NCBI GenBank assembly: GCA_964019135.1
Contig: OZ025256.1
Location: 41,636,035-41,700,034 of the forward strand
Reading direction: 5' to 3'
Length of the DNA: 64,000 bases
Source of the DNA: Arenicola marina
Lineage: Eukaryota; Annelida; Polychaeta; Arenicolidae
Below, piece by piece: positions 52,301-61,300 of the stretch. The notes beneath the pieces were generated by a model. It was not told the origin of the DNA and did not search any database. It saw only the letters and a program-made list of their open reading frames with translations. How positions within the stretch are numbered: the stretch's first letter is position 1; each line of letters starts with the position of its first letter. Made by a program: the position numbers and the translations under genes.

Positions 52301-55300
52301 GCTGCATGTGTATGACCTGCCTGCCGTCCCGTCCTTACCTCACCTTACCTCCCGAGACACTGCTGCATGTGTATGACCTGCCTGCCGTCCTGTCCTTACC
52401 TCACCTTACCTCCCGAGACACTGCTGCCTGTGTATGACCTGCCTGCCGTCCTGTCCTTACCTCACCTTACCTCCCGAGACACTGCTGCCTGTGTATGACC
52501 TACCTGCCGTCCTGTCCTTGCCTCACCTTACCTCCCGAGACACTGCTGCCTGTGTATGACCTGCCTGCCGTCCTGTCCTTGCCTCACCTTACCTCCCGAG
52601 ATACTGCTGCCTGTGTATGACCTGCCTGCCGTCCCGTCCTTACCTCACCTTACCTCCCGAGACACTGCTGCCTGTGTATGACCTGCCTGCCGTCCTGTCC
52701 TTGCCTCACCTTACCTCCCGAGACACTGCTGCCTGTGTATGACCTGCCTGCCGTCCTGTCCTTACCTCACCTTACCTCCCGAGACACTGCTGCCTGTGTA
52801 TGACCTGCCTGCCGTCCTGTCCTTACCTCACCTTACCTCCCGAGACACTGCTGCCTGTGTATGACCTGCCTGCCGTCCTGTCCTTACCTCACCTTACCTC
52901 CCGAGACACTGCTGCCTGTGTATGACCTGCCTGCCGTCCTGTCCTTACCTCACCTTACCACCCGAGACACTGCTGCCTGTGTATGACCTGCCTGCCGTCC
53001 TGTCCTTACCTCACCTTACCTCCCGAGACACTGCTGCCTGTGTATGACCTGCCTGCCGTCCTGTCCTTACCTCACCTTACCTCCCGAGACACTGCTGCCT
53101 GTGCATGACCTGCCTGCCGTCCTGTCCTTACCTCACCTTACCTCCCGAGACACTGCTGCCTGTGTATGACCTGCCTGCCGTCCTGTCCTTACCTCACCTT
53201 ACCTCCCGAGACACTGCTGCCTGTGTATGACCTGCCTGCCGTCCTGTCCTTGCCTCACCTTACCTCCCGAGACACTGCTGCCTGTGTATGACCTGCCTGC
53301 CGTCCCGTCCTTACCTCACCTTACCTCCCGAGACACTGCTGCCTGTGTATGACCTGCCTGCCGTCCTGTCCTTACCTCACCTTACCTCCCGAGACACTGC
53401 TGCCTGTGTATGACCTGCCTGCCGTCCTGTCCTTACCTCACCTTACCTCCCGAGACACTGCTGCCTGTGTATGACCTGCCTGCCGTCCTGTCCTTACCTC
53501 ACCTTACCTCCCGAGACACTGCTGCCTGTGTATGACCTGCCTGCCGTCCTGTCCTTATCTCACCTTACCTCCCGAGACACTGCTGCCTGTGTATGACCTG
53601 CCTGCCGTCCTGTCCTTGCCTCACCTTACCTCCCAAGACACTGCTGCCTGTGTATGACCTGCCTGCCGTCCCGTCCTTACCTCACCTTACCTCCCGAGAC
53701 ACTGCTGCATGTGTATCACCTGCCTGCCGTCCTGTCCTTACCTCACCTTACCTCCCAAGACACTGCTGCCTGTGCATGACCTGCCTGCCGTCCCGTCCTT
53801 ACCTCACCTTACCTCCCGAGACACTGCTGCATGTGTATCACCTGCCTGCCGTCCTGTCCTTGCCTCACCTTACCTCCCGAGACACTGCTGCATGTGTATC
53901 ACCTGCCTGCCGTCCTGTCCTTACCTCACCTTACCTCCCGAGACACTGCTGCCTGTGTATGACCTGCCTGCCGTCCTGTCCTTACCTCACCTTACCTCCC
54001 GAGACACTGCTGCCTGTGTATGACCTGCCTGCCGTCCTGTCCTTACCTCACCTTACCTCCCGAGACACTGCTGCCTGTGTATGACCTGCCTGCCGTCCTG
54101 TCCTTACCTCACCTTACCTCCCGAGACACTGCTGCCTGTGTATGACCTGCCTGCCGTCCTGTCCTTACCTCACCTTACCTCCCGAGACACTGCTGCCTGT
54201 GCATGACCTGCCTGCCGTCCTGTCCTTACCTCACCTTACCTCCCGAGACACTGCTGCCTGTGCATGACCTGCCTGCCGTCCTGTCCTTACCTCACCTTAC
54301 CTCCCGAGACACTGCTGCCTGTGCATGACCTGCCTGCCGTCCTGTCCTTACCTCACCTTACCTCCCGAGACACTGCTGCCTGTGTATGACCTGCCTGCCG
54401 TCCTGTCCTTGCAGTGTGTAATGCGGACAAGAGTGCCTTGTCCCTGCTGGACCTGCGGCCGTTCGTCGCCATGCCCATGGAGCCTCTGTTTCGCTGTGGT
54501 GACGGGATCGGGTGTCAGCCCCTGTCCGCCCACTGTGACGGCATCCTGGACTGCCAGGATGGCAGCGACGAGGAAAACTGTATCCAGAACGTCGGTAGGT
54601 GGCACCACTGTTGTCTCGCTAACTGTAGTTGTGCCGTAGTCCAGATATTTGCCGTTCAATAGCAAAGTAATAATTATGACAAAAGTAATAATTATGACAA
54701 AAGTAATAATTATGACAATAATACTAATTATGACAAAAATAATAATTATGACAAAAGTAATAATTATGACAATAGTTATAATTATGACAAACGTAATAAT
54801 TATGACAAAAGTAATAATTATGACAATAGTAATAATTCTGACAATAGTATAATTACGACAATAATAATAGTAGTAATTATGAAGATAATCATAATAATAA
54901 TGTAATAATGGCAATAGTAATAATGACAATAATGATAATGATAGAGGCTGCACCATTAATGGTATTTAACCACAGCCCGTCGCCTTACGGTTTAACTCCT
55001 GTATTTATCCACACACTCAATACAGCCTGTCTCTATTAAGGTGCATCACACCCCTGTATATCTCGCAGGCTGTCCCCCTGACTTCTTCCGATGCGCCCAG
55101 AGCGACAAGTGTGTGCCCCCCGAATCCCGATGTGACATGTGGCCGGACTGCGGTGACCCCAGAAGGCCGCCGGCTGACATCGACTTCAGCGACGAGCTCT
55201 CCTGTCGTGAGTTACGGTCCTGCATCTGAAGCTGCTTGCTGCAATGATGTCGTTATGTGAAGTTTTATTCTGGTCTCGTGAGCTGGCATTGCGGTCTCGT

Positions 55301-58300
55301 GAGCTTTCATCTCTGTCTCGTGAGCTTTCCTTTCGGTCTCATGAGATATCATTGCGGTCTCGTGACGCACTATATTTGGTCGCGGGATGCGTACGTGATT
55401 TCGTGGAGCGCGAGGTTTAGTCACGTTATACGTCATCGTGACCGGCGAATGCGACGTTGTCATTGGCCAATTAATTTGTTTGTATATGCATCTGAGATAC
55501 TTCAGTAGATGACGTGATTTAATGGCGTTCTGTTGATTTGTTGAATTGATCTGAAATAGAAACATTAATCTATCTGTTATGTAATGTTATATAATGCTTG
55601 TTAGTAAATTGGTTCTTGTTTATGAGACGTTTCTGCAACGTTAGTATGTCAGATCGGATCTAGGGGGGGTTAGTGTGGGCGGTTAGTTATGGCGGTTGCA
55701 ACCCCCCCGCCCCCTTGGGAACTTAAACATACATTGTAAAAGTCGGGTTCTCCGAGCACCCGCTCCCCGGTCGCAAGTTTTCATAGAGCCCCCCCCACCC
55801 TTCCCCCTTTGCAAATTTCTAGATCCGCGCGTTTATATTGGTTTGTTTTGTCCCCCAGCATGTCCTCCCACCATTGACTTCATTGGGCTGATGGCCGCGG
55901 CCCTGCCAGAATACCTGGCCGCCCTGGCGAACGAAACCAGCACCACACCCCCCACTGCCACCCCCAACACCACCACACCCGGCACTTCCAACACCGTGCC
56001 ACCAGCAACGCCCCCCGCCACGGGCACAGCCGCCACCCCCGCGACTACCATCCCCACCCCCGCGGCGCTAGGGGGCATGACGTTCTCGGCCATTTTCGCC
56101 ATGGCAACCAACACGTCGCCACCCATGCCGCCCCCGACGCCCGGCCCCCCTCTGCCCCCTACCGACGCGGCGTTATACCACCTCCCCTGGTGGTGGGTGG
56201 CATTCTTCTCACGAGTCGACCCCGTCGACTACATGACTGTGGACTTCACCGCGTGGGGGCAGCACTGCAGCAACGGGTACTGTATCCACGACAGCCAAGT
56301 GTGTGACGGCCGGCCAATCTGCCCGGACGACAGCGACGAGGGCTGCAGCACTCCCCCGGGTAGGTCCCGTCATTGCACGCCCACCCAGCTCTCGAACCCC
56401 AGCTATTTGTCGTGTGGCGACCCCTATGAGTTCAAGCAAAATGTTCTGTAATTTCTATATTAATGAAGCAATGAAACAGTAGCGTTTCATATCGTTTGTG
56501 TCCATATGAAGGCTAGATTAATCATTTGATTGAATAATCAAAATTCCTGAACAAAATTAGTCCCATTTGTTAGAAATCAAGCAGAAACATGTGCTCAATT
56601 TTCAGATTATTCATGATTTAAAATGATTATTCATGATTTAAAGTGATTCTTCATGATTTAAAATGATTCGTAATGATATAAAATAAGTTTTCCTAATTTA
56701 AAATAATTGTTCATGATTTGAAATGATTTAAACAGCTTTTTCATTATTTTAAATTATTTTTCAGTGTGCGGGACCGACATGATACCGTGTAACAACACTG
56801 TGTCAGGTCGATGTCTGTACCCGTGGCAGATCTGTAACGGCTACATAGAGTGCTCTGACGGCGAGGATGAGAGTGGTTGTGGTGAGTGAGCGTGAGACCG
56901 GGGCACCATTTTGTATTAACAGTGTGTGCAGTCCAAAAAGCAATCAGAAATAATAATTGTGTGCCTTCATTAATAGATGTATTGTTTCTTAATGAAAGCT
57001 AATGACAATATGCATTATTATTATTATCAGCCGTGATATTTAATTTACCCATCAAAGGCGCGGATCCAAGATTTCATCAATGGGTGACAGGTGAAGGGGA
57101 ATGAATTTGTCAATAGGCGGGAGGGAGGGGGGGGGGGGGAGGGGGGGTAGGGCGGGGTGACAATTTGAAGAATAAGAATCGTCTATCGATAGAGCCATTG
57201 CTTCTAACACCGCTCTTCCCTCCCTTCTTTCTCCCGTTGACGCGATACGACCAGGATTGATTTGAGTGTCATGAATATACAACCAACCAACCAATCTAAC
57301 CTCGGCTGCACCATGCTCTCGGATACCAGGGGCATGCGCAGAAATCGATTTCAAAAGTTCATATCTTATCTCGTGCTTTTGTCTCAATGCTCTCAATTTC
57401 AAAAACGTATTTTTGTTTCACGGCGTTCACGGTGAAAGGCAGTTAGAGGCAACTTTTTCAGCAGGCTTTAGCGACCTTTTTTTGGCAATATATTAATTGA
57501 TATGGCATTGCGTTGTTGTAGTGTGTGCGGCTCATGAGTCGCGGTGCTCGGCGATGGGACCCTGTGTGAGAAACTCGTACTTCTGCGACGGCTATAGCAA
57601 TTGTCCTAACGGGGAGGATGAGCAGGGATGCCGTAAGTAACTGACTGGTATCACAATCATAAGTAACTGACTGGTACCCCTGTCGTAAGTAACTGGCTGG
57701 TACTCATGTCGCAAGTAACTGGCTGGTACCCCTGTCGTAAGTAACTGGCTGGTACCCCTGTCGTAAGTAACTGGCTGGTACCCCTATCGCAAGTAACTGG
57801 CTGGCACTCCTGTCGTAAGTAACTGGCTGGTACCCCTGCCGTAAGTAACTGGCTGGTACCCCTATCGCAAGTAACTGGCTGGTACCCCTATCGTAAGTAA
57901 CTGACTGGTATCACAACCATAAGTAACTCACTTGTACCCCTGTCGTAAGTAACTGGCTGGTACCCCTGTCGTAAGTAACTGGCTGGTACCCCTATCGCAA
58001 GTAACTGGCTGGTACCCCTATCGTAAGTAACTGGCTGGTATCACAACCATAAGTAACTCACTTGTATCCCTGTCGCAAGTAACTGGCTGGTACCCCTGTC
58101 GCAAGTAACTGGCTGGTACCCCTGTCGTAAGTGACTGGCTGGTACCCCTGTCGTAAGTAACTGACTGGTACCCCTGTCGTAAGTAACTGGCTGGTACCTC
58201 TGTCGCAAGTAACTGGCTGGTACCCCTGTCGTAAGTAATTGGCTGGTACCCCTGTCGTAAGTAACTGGCTGGTACCCCTATCTCAAGTAACTGGCTGATT

Positions 58301-61300
58301 GATACCCCTGTCGTAAGTAACTGACTGGTACCCCTGTCAAAATAACTGGCTGGTAGAAACTATGCAATGTCAAGGATCTCATGCTCAAATAGTTTTAATT
58401 ATTATGTTTATGCTTCAGCTTGCAAAGGAGACCAATTCACCTGCGACAGTGGCAAGTGTATTAATGCGAGCGAGAGGTGTAACTTCGAACATGATTGTGG
58501 GGACGACGACTGGAGCGACGAACTCGGATGTAGTAAGTATAACCTACCATACAGCTCCAGTCTACGTGGGAGGCTGCCCGGTAGCTCAGTGGGTCAGATC
58601 GCTCGCCACCTGAGAGCCTAACGGCACGTGAATCGGTGATTCTAGCCCCGCCGCGGCCATATATGTGTGGTGGCAGGATAAAGATCCCATGTCCTTCTTC
58701 GCAAGAAGTAGGGGGTTACCCCCCGGGGATATGGCTCCATTATCCCTTCCTTCTCCCCGCGACGCGATAGGACCAAACGTGGCTAAAGCGTCCTGAATAT
58801 ACAACCAACCAACCAGTTTACTTGATGCGGTGGGGCTTGCTCGTCAGATTCAACATGGGTCGTATTGTGAGACCCATGGCTAGCGTTACAGGCGTGAAAT
58901 GTCAGGGCACGACACTTGGCGGCAGAGACGTGTCACCATGATACAGAGCGTGTCATGTCACGTTACCGCAGCCGTCTACCAATCTCAAGAGAGCGTTTGA
59001 CGCACGACACCGGAAACGAGCGACGCCGTCATTCAAATGACCTTGACGTTTTGGATACTTTATCGCGAAGAAGGCTATGTGACAAGGCATGCATTAAAGC
59101 AATATGTTCTGTAATTTTTATATTATCAATCTCGTCTCCATGTCAAACAAGTATATTCTTTCTTGAATTTAAATCTTAAAAGCCTCTGGTCTATACGGAG
59201 AGAAGCAAATTTGTTCACCGGAGCAGAAGTTGGTGGCCGGCTTTATATCATTGCGCGCCTGTTCGCTGTCCGTATTCTGTGTGATGTCGACCGGAGCTCG
59301 CTAGGACGTTCGCGCGCGATAAACCATTTCGAGCAGTTTTATGTTTAAATTGTTGTTTTACAGGCTCAACGAGATATGAAGCATACATGCATCTAAATTT
59401 TGACATACTTTTACTCTTGATTCTAAATTGTTAGATTGCAAAAAACCTAAATGACGCCTGTAAGTATATTGCTTTAAACACCAACAACAATCACAAATGT
59501 GATTCTAAGTATCAAAATTAGACACTTATTAATGAGTTGATATGAAATGTCGAAAATAGCTCTATAAGAAAATTGAAGTGAAATTAATTGGTGTCATTTA
59601 TTTATGACCAGCCTGTAGGATGAACCAGTTTTTGTGCGGACCTGACACTGACAACCAAGTATGCGCCAATGAAGACCAGTTTTGTGACCGCCGATCGGTC
59701 GACTGCCCAAGCAGCTACGACGAACAAGTCACGTGTGGTAAGTATGTGTAACGGTCGGACTGTACATTCAAGATATTATGTCTATTAGCTTCCCGATAGC
59801 CGTCTGGCTATTCTGATTTCTTAAGTCCTGATTTCTTAATCGATTGAATTGTGAATATCGGACCCCGTATGGTAAAGTCTATCAAACCGGGGTCCCATCT
59901 ACCTCGCCATACAACTACACTCTGTCGATCGACCGCTGAAAACAAGGAGAGGGGTCCCTACTTGATAATTTCATAGAAGCTTTAATATACAAGATATTTT
60001 ATCTATGTTTCTTGGTTAATTTTTTAATTTTAAACGATTGCCCATTGCACTCAGTCAGTATGAAGTGTGATAAAGTTGTTATTCTTCTGTTTGCATTCAG
60101 ATACGCTATGCCGCACGGGCCAGATGTCATGTGACGGGAAGTGTATACCTGCCAGTGCCCGCTGTGATAGCATAAGAAACTGCAAAGACTGGTCTGATGA
60201 AATCGGTTGCAGTGAGTAACAAATCAACCCCCCCCCCCACTCCCACCCCCCTATTTTGATATTGGACTATTCCTATACTTAGCGTCCAAGGGTGTTTATA
60301 CTTTGCATTGTCCGTACTTGGTATGACGTAGTACGCAAGAATCATCGCGGTGTTTCTTTGACGTAACCCATACGCAACACCGAGTCTGGACCCGCATTCT
60401 GTACCATGGGTTTTACTGCTTGACATTCGCTAGAGAATATATAACCTTTGAAACTGATTATAATATGGTTAATAGACGTTCATCGACTGAACTGAACTTT
60501 CCAACAGTATAAAAACCGCTCCATTCTTCAGGCGTAAATTTTGCTCCTCGCGATGTTTCCCACTTTGTTTCATTATTTCTTACCGGACGCAATTCAAGGA
60601 TCAAGCGTTGATACACAATATTACACACTCATTTTGATGTTACCACAGCATGTAGTTCACTTCACCCGACCTCTTGCAATTTAGACCCCCTTTCCAAATT
60701 CTCCAGCTTCTTGTTAGTGAGTGGGTTAAACTGTAAAAATCTGCAACATTAATCTTGATGTTCGATCATTTGTTTATTTGGCCCGATACAGCCAGTTCGT
60801 GTTTGCAGAAAGGTGGCCTGGTACACCAATCTATCCACCCTTTAATCCATCCATGAATCCATCTATCCACATTTGACACTCTGTCGTTGACATTCAGCTT
60901 GCGGACTGAACGACTTCGCGTGCGGTAACGGCGTTTGTCTCTCCCGGAAGTACTGGTGCGACGGGGACTTCAACTGCCCGGACTTCACGGATGAACCTGA
61001 AAACTGTCTCTCTCGTAAGGCGCTCGTTCCCTGCCTCTCTCTATTCTTCAATTGCCTCAGTGGTAAGGCGCTGGTTCTCCTCGATCTCCACCACTCGGTT
61101 TTTAGATTTTGACCTTGCTTTTAAAATTTATCACTAGGTGCATTATGTAAATATGAATTACCGTTAACCGAATATCGATGATTATCAGAGTATAAAGAAT
61201 ACACATTACAGCGTAATGACTAATGGTGAGTGCAGGGTCTCGCTATATGTTAAAATGTAAATCGTTTCAAAATATCTGGCATGCAGGGCATTTTCTTGTT

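Noticed and set aside
53593..54084. 163-codon + strand open frame with Leu/Pro/Cys repeats
   Set aside because: It lies wholly in the 61-bp array where TGA happens to be mutated.
55696..55858. Upstream extension of the B17 open frame
   Set aside because: It runs through a decayed MITE, and a strong acceptor (TTTTGTCCCCCAG) at 55858 fits the phase of all other modules.
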